From Belnapia moabensis DSM 16746 (lineage in GTDB: Bacteria > Pseudomonadota > Alphaproteobacteria > Acetobacterales > Acetobacteraceae): a stretch of 64,000 bases of DNA. Of the stretch, positions 27,836-38,100 are shown piece after piece. The translations under genes and the position numbers were made by a program. The stretch is from positions 62,001 through 126,000 of the forward strand of contig NZ_JQKB01000008.1 of assembly GCF_000745835.1 (NCBI RefSeq). The letters are read 5' to 3'. Numbering within the stretch: position 1 is the first letter of the stretch; each line of letters starts with the position of its first letter. Under the pieces are notes generated by a model. It did no database searches and had not been told where the DNA came from. It worked only from the letters and a program-made list of their open reading frames with translations.

Positions 27836-28839
27836 TGCGCGCCGTGGTCTGCGAGTCCTGGCGCGAATTCGATGCGCTCGAACTGAAGGACATCCCCCCG
27901 CCGCCGCTCCGGCCGGGCGGCGTCCGCATCCGCGTCGAGGCCGCCGGCGTCTCCTTCGCCACGCAACTCGTCGTCGCCGGCAAGTACCAGCGGAAGCCCC
28001 CGCTGCCCTTCACCCCGGGGACGGAGATCGCCGGCACCGTCATCGAAAGCGCCCCCGACGTGCCGGACCCGCTCCCCCCCGGCACCCGCGTCTTCGCCGT
28101 GCTGGACTGGGGCGGCATGGCCGAGGAGGCGGTGGCCGACGCCATCCACGTCATCGCCATCCCCGACGGCCTCCCCCTCGAGCCCGCCGTCGCCATGCCC
28201 ATCAGCTACCCGACGGCGGCCAGCGCCCTGCTCTGGCGCACCCGCCTCGCCCCCGGCCAATGGGTGCTGGTCCACGGCGCCGCCGCCGGCGTCGGCTTGG
28301 CCGGCCTCGAAGTGGCCCGCGCCCTCGGCGCCCGCGTCATCGCCCGCTGCGGCGCGGCGAAGCGCGGCATCCCGCTCGCCCGCGGCGCCGACCTCGTCCT
28401 CGACAGCGCCGAGCCCTTCCGCGACGCCGTGCGCGAGGCGACCGGCGGCACGGGCGTCGCCGCCGTGCTCGACACCCTCGGCGGCCCCGTCTTCGACGAG
28501 TCCCTCCGCTGCCTCGGCGATGGCGGCACGCTCGTCACCATCGGCTTCGCCGCCGGCGGCATACCGCAACTGCCGGTGAACCTCCTGCTGCTGAAGAACA
28601 TCGCCGTCGCCGGCCTCAACTGGGGCACCTATGTCGGCTGGTCCCCCGGCGACAACCGCCTTCTCCACGCCCCCCGCGCCCGCGCCCTATGGGGCCAACT
28701 CGTCCAGTGGTGGACCGAAGGCGCCCTCCGCCCCGAAGTCCATGCCGGCTTCCCCCTCGCCCAATTCCGCGAGGCCATGGCCGAGGTCAGAGGCCGCCGC
28801 GCCAGCGGCCGGGTGGTGCTGCGCCCGCACGAGGCGTAG
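27835..28839 (+). CDS. MDR-superfamily NADPH:quinone oxidoreductase-like protein
   Basis: A 334-residue medium-chain reductase/dehydrogenase without the structural zinc loop. The N-terminal GroES-like part has VEAAGVSFATQLVVAGKYQRKP and PFTPGTEIAGTV. The Rossmann part has VLVHGAAAGVGLAGLEVARALGA (nucleotide-binding glycines) and VLDTLGGPVFDESLRCLGDGG. It therefore resembles quinone oxidoreductase (QorA) or enoyl reductases using NADPH. Its ATG shares one base with the TctC stop (TGATG), so both come from one mRNA. The substrate is not known. Confidence 0.85.
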   Translation: MRAVVCESWREFDALELKDIPPPPLRPGGVRIRVEAAGVSFATQLVVAGKYQRKPPLPFTPGTEIAGTVIESAPDVPDPLPPGTRVFAVLDWGGMAEEAVADAIHVIAIPDGLPLEPAVAMPISYPTAASALLWRTRLAPGQWVLVHGAAAGVGLAGLEVARALGARVIARCGAAKRGIPLARGADLVLDSAEPFRDAVREATGGTGVAAVLDTLGGPVFDESLRCLGDGGTLVTIGFAAGGIPQLPVNLLLLKNIAVAGLNWGTYVGWSPGDNRLLHAPRARALWGQLVQWWTEGALRPEVHAGFPLAQFREAMAEVRGRRASGRVVLRPHEA

Positions 28840-28848
28840 CCTGCCCGG

Positions 28849-30279
28849 ATGAGCGAGACCAGCGCGCCGCCCGCCAAGCCCGACCCGCGCCTCACCGCCG
28901 CCATCGTCGCCAGCGCGCTCTTCATGCAGAACCTCGACAGCGCCGCGGTGACGACGGCGCTGCCCTCCATGGCCGCCGATCTGGGTGTGGAGCCCGCCCG
29001 CCTCGGCGTTGCCATCACCGCCTATCTCGTCTCGCTCACCGTCTTCATCCCCGTCTCCGGCTGGGTCGCCGACCGGTTTGGCGCGAAGCGCGTCTTCATG
29101 GCCGCCATCGCCATCTTCACCCTCGCCTCCATCCTCTGCGGCCGCGCCACCGGTGTGCCGGAGATGATCGCCGCCCGCGTCTTCCAGGGCTTCGGCGGCG
29201 CGATGATGGTCCCCGTCGCCCGCCTCCTCCTGCTCCGCCAGGTCCGCAAGGAAGAAATGCTGAGCGCCATGACCTGGCTCACCATGCCGGCCATGATCGG
29301 CCCGATCAGCGGCCCACCCCTCGGCGGCTTCCTGACCGACGCCTTCGGCTGGCAGTCAGTCTTCCTCATCAACGTCCCGATCGGCCTGCTCGGCCTCGCC
29401 CTCGTCGCCTGGAAGATCGAGGACATCCCCCCCGGCGACCCCGGCCCGCCCGATGTCATGGGTCTCGTCCTGATCGGCCTCGCGCTCGCCCTCTTCATGT
29501 TCGGCCTCGAGACCATCGGCCGCGGCGTCGTCCCCGCGGGCATCGCCGGGGCGGCGCTGGTCCTCGGCCTGATGTTCGGCTGGGCCGCCATCCGCCACTG
29601 CCTGCGGGCCAAGCGCCCCGCCCTCGACCTCTCGCTGCTGCGGATCACCACCTTCAACCAGGGCACGCTGGCCGGCAGCCTGTTCCGCATCGGCGCCGGG
29701 GCGACGCCCTTCCTCGTGCCGATGCTGCTCCAGGTCGGCTTCGGCAAGACCGCCTCGGCGGCCGGCCTCGTCTCCTTTGCAACGGCTCTCGGCGCGCTGG
29801 TGATGAAGCCGCTTGCCCGCCCCATCCTCCGCCGCTTCGGCTTCCGCACCGTGCTGCTCGGCACCTCGGTCCTGGCCGCGGCCGGCGTCGCCGTGGCGGC
29901 GCTCTTCACCCCGTCCTGGCCGCTCGCGGCGATCTTCCTGCTGCTGGCGGCCGGCGGACTCTTCCGCAGCCTTCAATTCACCGCGCTGAACACCCTCTCC
30001 TTCGCCGACATCCCGGCCACCCGCCTCTCGGCGGCGACGAGCTTCTCCGGCACGGTGCAGCAGCTCGCCCCCGCCCTCGGCGTGGTCCTGGCGACGACGA
30101 GCCTCGAAGTCAGCAAGTCGCTCAGCGGCCACCACGTGGCGGAGGTGCCGGATTTCGCCGTCGCCTTCATCGTCGCCGCGCTGGTGGTCCTGGCCTCCTG
30201 CCCCTTCTTCCTCCGCCTCGCCCCCGACGCGGGCGCCGAGGTCAGCGGCCACCGGCGGATCGCCGCCCCCGCCGAGTAG
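28849..30279 (+). CDS. MFS transporter, DHA2-like drug:proton antiporter
   Basis: A 476-residue integral membrane protein with about 14 hydrophobic segments. The loop GWVADRFGAKRVFM is the MFS signature between helices 2 and 3, and MTWLTMPAMIGPISGPPLGGFLTD is the motif-C region of drug antiporters. NLDSAAVTTALPSMAADLG at helix 1 is typical of the DHA2 (EmrB) branch. It follows the MDR gene by nine bases and closes the TctC-MDR-MFS operon, so it may export a pathway product or toxic compound. It ends next to the convergent cupin gene. Confidence 0.85.
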   Translation: MSETSAPPAKPDPRLTAAIVASALFMQNLDSAAVTTALPSMAADLGVEPARLGVAITAYLVSLTVFIPVSGWVADRFGAKRVFMAAIAIFTLASILCGRATGVPEMIAARVFQGFGGAMMVPVARLLLLRQVRKEEMLSAMTWLTMPAMIGPISGPPLGGFLTDAFGWQSVFLINVPIGLLGLALVAWKIEDIPPGDPGPPDVMGLVLIGLALALFMFGLETIGRGVVPAGIAGAALVLGLMFGWAAIRHCLRAKRPALDLSLLRITTFNQGTLAGSLFRIGAGATPFLVPMLLQVGFGKTASAAGLVSFATALGALVMKPLARPILRRFGFRTVLLGTSVLAAAGVAVAALFTPSWPLAAIFLLLAAGGLFRSLQFTALNTLSFADIPATRLSAATSFSGTVQQLAPALGVVLATTSLEVSKSLSGHHVAEVPDFAVAFIVAALVVLASCPFFLRLAPDAGAEVSGHRRIAAPAE

Positions 30280-30280
30280 C

Positions 30281-30613
30281 TCAGTCGACGATGAACAGCT
30301 TCGCCCCGATGCGCGTCGAGGAGCGATGCGGCTCGTCGCCGAAATCGGAAACCCGGTAGCCCATCCCCGGCGTCAGGGTGAAGCGCCGCCCGTCCTTCAG
30401 CTCCGTCTCCAGCTCACCCTCCAGCACGTAGAGGACATGCCCCCGGTCGCACCAGTGATCGGCGAGGTATCCCGGCGAGTACTCCACCTCCCGCACCCGG
30501 AGGTCGCCGACCTCGAGCGTGCGCCAGACGGCCTCGCCCGTCTCGCCGGGATGCCGCGTCTCGGCAACGCCGGCCCAATCGGTGACGGTGAAGGGAAGGG
30601 CAGGGATCTTCAT
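30281..30613 (-). CDS. DHCW-motif cupin protein
   Basis: A 110-residue single-domain cupin. The segment YLADHWCDRGHVLYVLEGELETEL carries a metal-binding His pattern with the local order D-H-W-C, close to the DHCW-motif cupin family, whose role is unknown. A second beta-block, PGMGYRVSDFGDEPHRSSTRIGAKLFIVD, closes the barrel. Its ATG overlaps the RND permease stop (ATGA at 30610-30613), so it is translated with the efflux pump. It could sense or bind a pump substrate, but this is speculation. Confidence 0.75.
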   Translation of the reverse strand: MKIPALPFTVTDWAGVAETRHPGETGEAVWRTLEVGDLRVREVEYSPGYLADHWCDRGHVLYVLEGELETELKDGRRFTLTPGMGYRVSDFGDEPHRSSTRIGAKLFIVD

Positions 30614-33600
30614 TCCGCGGGCGCCGCTCCAACGGGTGCCTGCCGCCGCTTGAAGGTCAGGCGCCGCGCCAGCCCATCGAAGCCGAGATAGAGCACCGGG
30701 GTGACGAAGAGGGTGAGCACCTGCGATACCGCGAGCCCGCCGACCACCGCAAGCCCGAGCGGCTGCCGCAACTCCGCCGCCGCGCCCCATCCGGCGGCAA
30801 TGGGCACCGCACCCGCACCCGCCGCCAGCGTCGTCATCAGGATCGGCCGGAACCGCAGGAGGCACGCCTCCCTGACCGCCGAAAAGGCCGTCGCCCCCGC
30901 ACGCTGCCGTTGCAGCGCGACATCGACGATCATGATGGCGTTCTTCTTGACCAGGCCTATCAGCAGCAGCACGCCAATGACGGCGATCACGGAGAGGTCG
31001 AGCCCAAAGGCATAGAGCGTCAGGAACGCCCCCAGCGCCGCCGCCGGCAGGCCGGAGAGGATGGTCAGCGGATGGATCAGGCTCTCATACAGCACGCCGA
31101 GCACCAGATAGACGATGGCGATAGCCGCCAGCACCAGCGCGCCTTGCCCCGCCAACGCCTCCTGAAAGACCTGCGCCGCCCCGCTGAAGCCGGTCACGAT
31201 GGTGGGTGGCATCCCCACCTCCCGCTCCGCCGCGCGAATGGCGTTCACCGCATCCCCCAGCGCCACCCCCGGCGGCGTATTGAAGCCGATGACAACGGCC
31301 GGCAGCTGCCCCTGATGCGAGACATTGAGCGGCCCCGACTTCCGCTCGATGCTGGCCACCGCCGAGAGCGGCACCAGCCGCCCCGTATTCGACCGGATAT
31401 AGAGCTTCGCCAGCCCCGTCTCGTCCCGCTGGTCCTCCGGCAGGGCCTCGAGAATGACTTGGTAGGCATTCGCCTGCCCGTAGAGCGTCGAGATCTGCCG
31501 CGTGCCGAAGGCCGAGAACAGCGCCTGCCGCACCGCATCCACCGAGACCCCGAGCGAGGTCGCCCGATCCCGGTTGACGTTCACCTGCACCACCGGGCTG
31601 TCGATCTGCAGATCGGTGTTCACGTCCTGCAGCTGCGGGATCTTCAGCAGCTGCTGCTCCATCCGCTGCGCCCAGTCATAGAGCTCCTCGAGCCTCAGCC
31701 CCTGCAACGAATAGAGATACAGCGTTCGCGTCTGCCGCGAGCCGAAATTGAGGTTCTGGATCGGCTGGACGAAGACGCGGAGGCCGGGGATCTGGCTCGT
31801 CTCCCGCCGCAGCTGCTGGATGACCTGGACGATGCCGGGCCGCTCCGCCGCCGGCTTCAGCTCGACGAACATCCGCCCCTGGTTGATCGAGATCGAGCCG
31901 CCGGCCGCGCCGATATTGGAGACGACATTGGCGACCGCGGGGTTCTGCCGCAGCTGCCGCGAGAGCTGGCCCTGCATCTCCACCATCGCCGCATAGGAGG
32001 CCCCGCGCGGCCCCTCGGTGTTGATGCTGAGCAGCCCGGTATCCTCGATCGGGAAGAAGCCCTTGGGGATGACCACGGCCATGTACCCCGCCGCCCCGAG
32101 CGAGGCGAAGAAGGCGATCCACACCAGGAAGCGGAAGCGCAGCGCGAAGTCGAGCATCGCCGCATAGGCGCGCTCGATCGCGCTCAGGAAGCGTTCCAGC
32201 ACCCGCTCCACCAGTCCCGGCTTGCTATGCGCCGGCAGGCGGGAGGCCATCAGCGGCGTCAGCGTCAGCGAGACGATGCAGGAGGCGATGACCGAGAGGC
32301 AGACGGTCGCCGCGAAGGCGTTGAACACCCGCCCGACGACGCCGCCCATCAGCAGGATCGGCAGGAAGACCGCCACCAGCGAGAGGGTGATCGAGAGCAC
32401 GGTGAAGCCGATCTCCCGCGAGCCCTTGATGGCGGCCGGGATGGGCGCCATCCCCTCCTCGATATGCCGCATGATGGCTTCCAGCACGACGATCGCGTCA
32501 TCCACCACGAGCCCGACAGCGATGGTCAGCCCGAGCAGCGTCACGTTGTCGATGCCGTAGCCCATCAGGTACATCAGCCCGAAGGCGACGCAGAGGCTGA
32601 TCGGCACCGCGACGGTCGGGATCAGCGTCGCGCTCAGCTTGCGCAGGAAGATGAAGCAGACCAGCACCACCAGCCCGATGGCGATGGCGAGGCTCTCCTG
32701 CACGTCATGCACCGCCGCCCGGATCGAGAGCGAACGGTCGAGCATGACGTTGATCTTCGCCCCCGGCGGCAGCGCCGCCTCCAGCGCCGGCAGGCTGGCC
32801 TTCACCCCATCCACCACATCGACCGTATTCGCATCCGGCTGCCGCAGCACCGCCAGCACCAGCGCCCGCTCGTCGTTCCGCCAGGCCGCGATGCGGCTAT
32901 TGGCGACGCCATCGGCGACCGAGGCGATCTCGTTCAGCCGCACCGGCGAGTTCGGCCGCCCGGCGACGACGAGGTTGCCGAAGGCCGCCGCATCCTGCGG
33001 CTGGTCGTTGGCGCGCAGCGTCAGCTGCTGCCGGTCGCCATTCATCAGCCCGACCGGCGTCGCCGAATTGGCCTGGGCGATCGCCTGCTGCATCGTGTCG
33101 AAGGCGAGCCCCATCGCCGCCATCCGGTCCGGGTCGAGCCGCACCCGCACCGCATAGAGCTGCTCGCCATAGGTCTGCACCTGCGCCACGCCCTGCACGC
33201 GCGACAGCGCCGGGCTGACGATCGTGCTCACCAGGTCGTTCAGGTAATACAGAGGCTTGTCGCCCCCCGAGACCGTCAGCAGCACCACCGGCGCATCCGC
33301 CGGGTTCACCTTGCGGTAGTTCGGCGGCACCAGCATGTCCACCGGCAGCCGCCGCTGCGCGCGCGTCAGGGCGGCCTGCACATCCTGCGCCGCCGCATCG
33401 ATGTTCTTGGTCAGCACGAACTGCACGGTGATCTGCGAGGTGTCCTGCCCGTTGATCGAGCTCATCGAATCGACGCCCGCGATGGTCGATAATTCGCGCT
33501 CGATCGGCAGCGCCACGCTGGTCGCCATCGTCTCCGGGCTCGCCCCGGGGAAGTTGGCGAAGATGGTGATGACAGGGAAATCGACCCGCGGCACGGCCGC

Positions 33601-33702
33601 CACCGGCAGCCTCGTATAGGCGATGATGCCGGCGATGATGGCCGCGATGGAGAGCAGCCCGGTCATCACCGGGCGGCGGATGCAGAGTTCGGAGATGTTC
33701 AT
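30610..33702 (-). CDS. RND-family efflux permease (MdtB/MdtC-like, HAE1)
   Basis: A 1030-residue inner-membrane proton antiporter of the AcrB/MdtBC type. N-terminal NISELCIRRPVMTGLLSIAAI, the two large periplasmic loops, VGLVVDDAIVVLEAIMRHIEEG with the helix-4 Asp pair, and IGLVKKNAIMIVDVA are diagnostic. It exports drugs or other toxic molecules with the adaptor encoded just upstream (18 bases between the genes) and an outer-membrane channel that is not in the window. The length is standard. No frame problem is visible. Confidence 0.92.
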   Translation of the reverse strand: MNISELCIRRPVMTGLLSIAAIIAGIIAYTRLPVAAVPRVDFPVITIFANFPGASPETMATSVALPIERELSTIAGVDSMSSINGQDTSQITVQFVLTKNIDAAAQDVQAALTRAQRRLPVDMLVPPNYRKVNPADAPVVLLTVSGGDKPLYYLNDLVSTIVSPALSRVQGVAQVQTYGEQLYAVRVRLDPDRMAAMGLAFDTMQQAIAQANSATPVGLMNGDRQQLTLRANDQPQDAAAFGNLVVAGRPNSPVRLNEIASVADGVANSRIAAWRNDERALVLAVLRQPDANTVDVVDGVKASLPALEAALPPGAKINVMLDRSLSIRAAVHDVQESLAIAIGLVVLVCFIFLRKLSATLIPTVAVPISLCVAFGLMYLMGYGIDNVTLLGLTIAVGLVVDDAIVVLEAIMRHIEEGMAPIPAAIKGSREIGFTVLSITLSLVAVFLPILLMGGVVGRVFNAFAATVCLSVIASCIVSLTLTPLMASRLPAHSKPGLVERVLERFLSAIERAYAAMLDFALRFRFLVWIAFFASLGAAGYMAVVIPKGFFPIEDTGLLSINTEGPRGASYAAMVEMQGQLSRQLRQNPAVANVVSNIGAAGGSISINQGRMFVELKPAAERPGIVQVIQQLRRETSQIPGLRVFVQPIQNLNFGSRQTRTLYLYSLQGLRLEELYDWAQRMEQQLLKIPQLQDVNTDLQIDSPVVQVNVNRDRATSLGVSVDAVRQALFSAFGTRQISTLYGQANAYQVILEALPEDQRDETGLAKLYIRSNTGRLVPLSAVASIERKSGPLNVSHQGQLPAVVIGFNTPPGVALGDAVNAIRAAEREVGMPPTIVTGFSGAAQVFQEALAGQGALVLAAIAIVYLVLGVLYESLIHPLTILSGLPAAALGAFLTLYAFGLDLSVIAVIGVLLLIGLVKKNAIMIVDVALQRQRAGATAFSAVREACLLRFRPILMTTLAAGAGAVPIAAGWGAAAELRQPLGLAVVGGLAVSQVLTLFVTPVLYLGFDGLARRLTFKRRQAPVGAAPAE

Positions 33703-33720
33703 CCTGGCCTTCGCCCCCGC

Positions 33721-34851
33721 CTACTGGACGCTCGAGACGCGCTGCGGCGGCGCATTGCGCTCCACCGCCCGCGTGCCGTCGGTCACGCGCTGCGCCCCGT
33801 CGACGATCACCTTCTCGCCCGGCTCCAGGGCGCCCGCGACGACGGCCCGCTCCCCGGCCACCCGCACCAGCACCACATCCCGCCGCCGCGCCGTATTGTC
33901 CGGCGCGAGGACGAAGACGAAGCGCCCGTTCTGCCCCGTCTGCACAGCCGGCCCCGCGACCGTGATCGCCTGCGGCTCGACCCTTGGCGCGATCCGCACC
34001 TGCACATACTGTCCCGGCCAGAGCCGGAACCCCGCATTCTCGAAGCGCGCCTTGAGCAGGATCGTCCCCGTCGTCGTATCGACCGCGCTGTCGACGAAGA
34101 CGAGCCGCCCCTCCGCCGGCGCCGCCGTGTCTCCCTCCAGCCGCACCGCGACGCGCGGCGGGTCGCGCAGCATCGCCGCCTGCACCTCCGGCAGCCACCG
34201 CTCGGGGATGGCGAATTGCACCAGGATCGGGTCCATCTGGGTCAGGGTGGTGATGGCGGTATTCTCCGCCTGGCGCACGAAATTGCCCGCCCGCAGCGGG
34301 ATGGCGCCGAGCCTGCCGTCGATCTCGGCGACGATCGTCGCATAATCGATGCTGAGCCGCGTCTGCTGGATCAGCGCCTCGGTCGCCCGCGCCGTGGCGG
34401 CGGCGGCCAGCGCATCCGCCTGCGCCTGCTCGAAGCGCTGCTGCGAGGCGAAGCTCTCGCCGCGCAGCGACTGGTAGCGCCTGGCATCGGCCTGGGTGCG
34501 GGCCTCCTGCGCCCGGTTGCTGGCAAGCTGCGCCTCCTGCTGCGCCAGCATCGCCTGGGCCAGCCGCGAGTCGAGGGTGAAGAGCGGCTGCCCCCGCCGC
34601 ACCATCTGCCCTTCCGTCACATGCACCCGCTCGATCTGCCCATCGACGCGGGTGCGGATGGTGATGACCGATTCCGAGGCGACGATGCCGTTGGCCAGGA
34701 TCTCCACCGGCACCGGCCCTACCTGCACCGGGTCCGTGGTCACCGGCACGGCGCCGCCCCCTTGCTGGCCCTGGGCCAGCCCCGCCGGCAGCAAGGCCAG
34801 CAGGGTCACGAAGGCGAGGCGCCGCAGGCGCGGCAGGTAGCGTCGCGTCAT
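33721..34851 (-). CDS. RND efflux periplasmic adaptor (membrane fusion protein)
   Basis: A 376-residue adaptor of the MdtA/AcrA type. After a signal peptide (LRRLAFVTLLALLPAGLAQG) come the barrel-sandwich half VASESVITIRTRVDGQIERVHV, a helical hairpin (about residues 95-165, rich in Gln, Ala and Glu), and the second half DYATIVAEIDGRLGAIPLRAG. The beta-barrel and membrane-proximal domains end at VDGAQRV. The ATG at 34851 (MTRRYLPRLRR) was chosen because it precedes the signal directly. It is first in the operon adaptor-permease-cupin and is preceded by a 16-base palindrome. Confidence 0.9.
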   Translation of the reverse strand: MTRRYLPRLRRLAFVTLLALLPAGLAQGQQGGGAVPVTTDPVQVGPVPVEILANGIVASESVITIRTRVDGQIERVHVTEGQMVRRGQPLFTLDSRLAQAMLAQQEAQLASNRAQEARTQADARRYQSLRGESFASQQRFEQAQADALAAAATARATEALIQQTRLSIDYATIVAEIDGRLGAIPLRAGNFVRQAENTAITTLTQMDPILVQFAIPERWLPEVQAAMLRDPPRVAVRLEGDTAAPAEGRLVFVDSAVDTTTGTILLKARFENAGFRLWPGQYVQVRIAPRVEPQAITVAGPAVQTGQNGRFVFVLAPDNTARRRDVVLVRVAGERAVVAGALEPGEKVIVDGAQRVTDGTRAVERNAPPQRVSSVQ

Positions 34852-34868
34852 TCGTCTCGGTTCTCCCA

Positions 34869-34884
34869 CGGCCGCGCGCGGCCG
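34869..34884. promoter_or_regulatory. Perfect 16-base palindrome upstream of the efflux operon
   Basis: CGGCCGCGCGCGGCCG is its own reverse complement and ends 18 bases before the adaptor ATG, in the 287-base divergent gap with the alpha-2-macroglobulin gene. It is a candidate operator or mRNA hairpin. The rest of the gap shows a TATATG-like -10 on the minus strand near 34915-34920 and nothing else clear. Confidence 0.4.
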
Positions 34885-35138
34885 GCAGCCGAACGGCAGG
34901 GCAGTACGGCGTCTCATATACGCCGCATTGCCTCCGCCCCCACGAATTCCTGCCAGAAAATGGATACCGAAGCATGACGGGAATGCGGCGCCGGCCAGAT
35001 GTGCGCTGGCTTCGCAACGACCATGGCATGCGACGGGAGAGCCAGCAACGCGCAACGGTTTTACCCTTCATGAACAGTTTCATCCCCACGATGCCGGCTC
35101 CGTGCGATGCTCGGCCTCGCACCTGGGATACCCGCCGC

Positions 35139-38100
35139 ATGCGCCTGCTTCTGCTGCTCCTCGGCCTGCTCTGCCTCTCGCCTGGCCTGCAGGCCCAGGG
35201 CTTCGACCTGCCCGGCGTCTCCGCCGATGCCGAAGCCTGGCAGCGCGACCTGACCCGCCGCTTCCCGGCCGGCGCCACGCCGCAGCAGCGCGCCGCCGCC
35301 GAGCAGCGCGCCGCCCAGGCCGAGCGCGCCGGCAACTGGCCCGCCGCCGCCCAGGCCTGGGAGGAGCGCGTCGCCGGCGGCGACCCGAAGCCTGAACATT
35401 GGCTCGCCCTCGCCCGTGCCAACCTGCAGAAGACGCCGCCCGACCCAACCCGCTCCCTCCAGGCGGCGTGGATGAACTTCCAGCAGGTCGCCGCCGGCGA
35501 GCCCGAGATTCCCTCGCTCCTGCTCATGGCCGAGGCCCTGCAACGTCTCGACCGCCCCGCCCAGCAGCTCCAGGCCCTCGCCGCCGTCCTCGAACGCGCC
35601 CCGAACGAGCCGCGCTACCGCCAGATGCTCGCCGATGCCCGCCGCGCCGCCGGCCTGCTCGTCGCCCGCATCAACACCGAGCCGGAGGCGGAGCCGGCCC
35701 GCGCCTGCCTCGCCTTCACCCTGCCGCCTGCCCGCCGCACCGACTGGCAGCCGGGCGACTGGGTGCGGACCGAGCCCGCCATCCCCGGCCTCGCCGTGAC
35801 GCGCGAGGGCGACCGACTCTGCATCCTCGGCCTGCCGAACGGCGCCACCACCCGCGTCCTGCTCCGCGCCGGCCTGCCTGGCGAGGACGGCCAGCGCCTC
35901 ACCCGCGATGCAGAGCTGCGCATCGCCATGCCCAACCGGGCGGCCAGCATCATCTTCGATTCCAGCGGCTTCCTGCTGCCGCGCGGCCAGGCGCCGCGCA
36001 TCGGCTTCAATACGATGAACCTCTCCGCGCTCAACCTCCGCGTCGTGCGGGTGACCGAGCGCAACCTCGTCCCCTTCGGCCGCAATTGGAGCCCGGGCAC
36101 CGCCCTCGACAGCTGGACGGCCGAGGACATCCCCGACACCTGGGGCCGCACCATCTGGGAAGGCCGGATCGAGCTGCCCCGCTTCGAGGCCAACCGCCTC
36201 CAGCGCCAGGTCATCCCCCTGCCGGAGGCCCTCCGTGCCGCCGGCCCTGGCCTCTACACGCTGGTGGTGAAGCCCGCCGACGGCACCCGCGCCCGCGCCG
36301 CCGGCCTGCCCATCATGGTGACCGATCTCGGCATCACCGCCTGGCGCAGCCCGCAGGGACTCGCCGCGCAGGTGAGGGGCCTCGGCGCCGGCCAGCCGCG
36401 CCCGGGCACCCAAGTCCGGCTGCTCGCCACCAGCAACGACATCCTGGCCGAGGCCGAGACCGGTCCCGACGGCCTCGTCCGCTTCGCCGCCCCTCTGCTG
36501 CGCGGCACGGGCCCGATGGCGCCCAAGGCACTCCAGGCCGTGCTCGGCGACGACCTCGTCCAACTCGACCTGGAAAGCGCCGCCTTCGACCTCTCCGACC
36601 GCGGCGCGACGGGCGCCCCGCATCCCGGCGCCATCGACGCCTTCGCCTGGCTCGACCGCGGCATCTACCGCCCCGGCGAAACGGTGAAGGCCGCCGCTCT
36701 CATCCGTGACGGCGGCGGCGCCCCGCTCGACCTGCCAGCCCGCTTCCGGGTGCGCCGCCCGAACGGCAGCGTCTATGCCGAGGCCGTGCCCGCCCGCACG
36801 CCGGGCGCGGCCATCCTCTGGCCCATCCCGCTCGGCACCAGCGCCCCCGCCGGCGTCTGGACACTGGAAGTCCTCGCCGACCCCAACGACCCGCCGGTCG
36901 GCCGCGTGGAATTCCGCGTCGACGCCTTCGTCCCCGAGCGACTCGAGGTGAAGGCCGGCCCCGCGCCCGGCCCGCTCGTCCCCGGCCAGGTGCTGACGCT
37001 GCCCATCAACGCCCGCTTCCTCTACGGCGCCCCGGCCGCCGGCCTCACCGGCAGCGCGGAACTCCGCCTCCAGGCCCTCCGCTCACCCTTCCCGCAGTTC
37101 AAGGACTACCTCTTCGGCCTGGCGGACGAGCAGTTCGCCCCCGACCTCATCCCCTTCGACATCGAGGCGCTGGACGACCAGGGCGGCGGCAGCCTTGCCC
37201 TCTCCCTGCCGCGCGCCCCCGACACCACCCGTCCCCTCCAGGCCGAGCTCGCCATCTCCATCGACGAGCCCGGCGGCCGCGCCTCCCGCACCTCGCTCAC
37301 CCTGCCGGTGCGCAGCCCTGGCCGGATGATCGGGGTGAAGCCGCTCTTCGCCGACCTCGCCATCGATGCCGGCGCCGAGGCAGGCTTCGAGGTCATCGCT
37401 CTCAGCCCCGACGCCAGGCCCGCCGCCGCCCGCCTCCGCGCCCGCCTGGTGCGCGAGCGCCCGGACTGGCGCATCGTCACCCGCGGCGGCACCCCCCGCT
37501 ATGAGACCGTATGGCGCGACGAGCCGGTGGACAGCGCCGACCTTGCCGTCCCCGCCTCCGGCCCCGCCCGCTTCGCCCGCCGCCTGCCCTTCGGCCGCTA
37601 CCGGCTGGAAGTGGCGGAGCCGGGTGGCATGGCCATCACCTCCATCCGCTTCCGCTCCGGCTGGGCCGGCGGCGAGACGCCCGAGGTTCCCGACAAGGTC
37701 GACGTCGCCGCCGACCGCCGCGCCTATGCCCCTGGCGAGACGGCGCGCATCCGCATCACCCCGCCCTTCTCCGGCTCCGCCAGCCTCGCCATCCTGACCG
37801 ACCGCTTGGTCTCCCTCCGCGAGATCCAGCTCGCCGAAGGCGGCACGGAGGTCGAGGTGCCCGTCGATGCCGCCTGGGGTGCCGGCGCCTATGTGGCGGT
37901 GACCGCCTTCCGTCCCGGCGAGACCCGCCAGGGTCAGCCGGGAAGGGCCCTCGGCCTCGCCTGGGTGCAGGTCGATCCCGGCTCCCGCCGCATCGAGGTC
38001 TCGATCGGCACGCCGGAGCGCATCACCCCCCGCCAGAGCCTCGCCATCCCCATCAGGCTGGCGAATGCGGGGGAGGGGGCCATGCTGACCCTCGCCGCGG

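Noticed and set aside
30910-33492. Long plus-strand frame across the RND permease
   Set aside because: The product is His/Arg/Gln-rich and motif-free.
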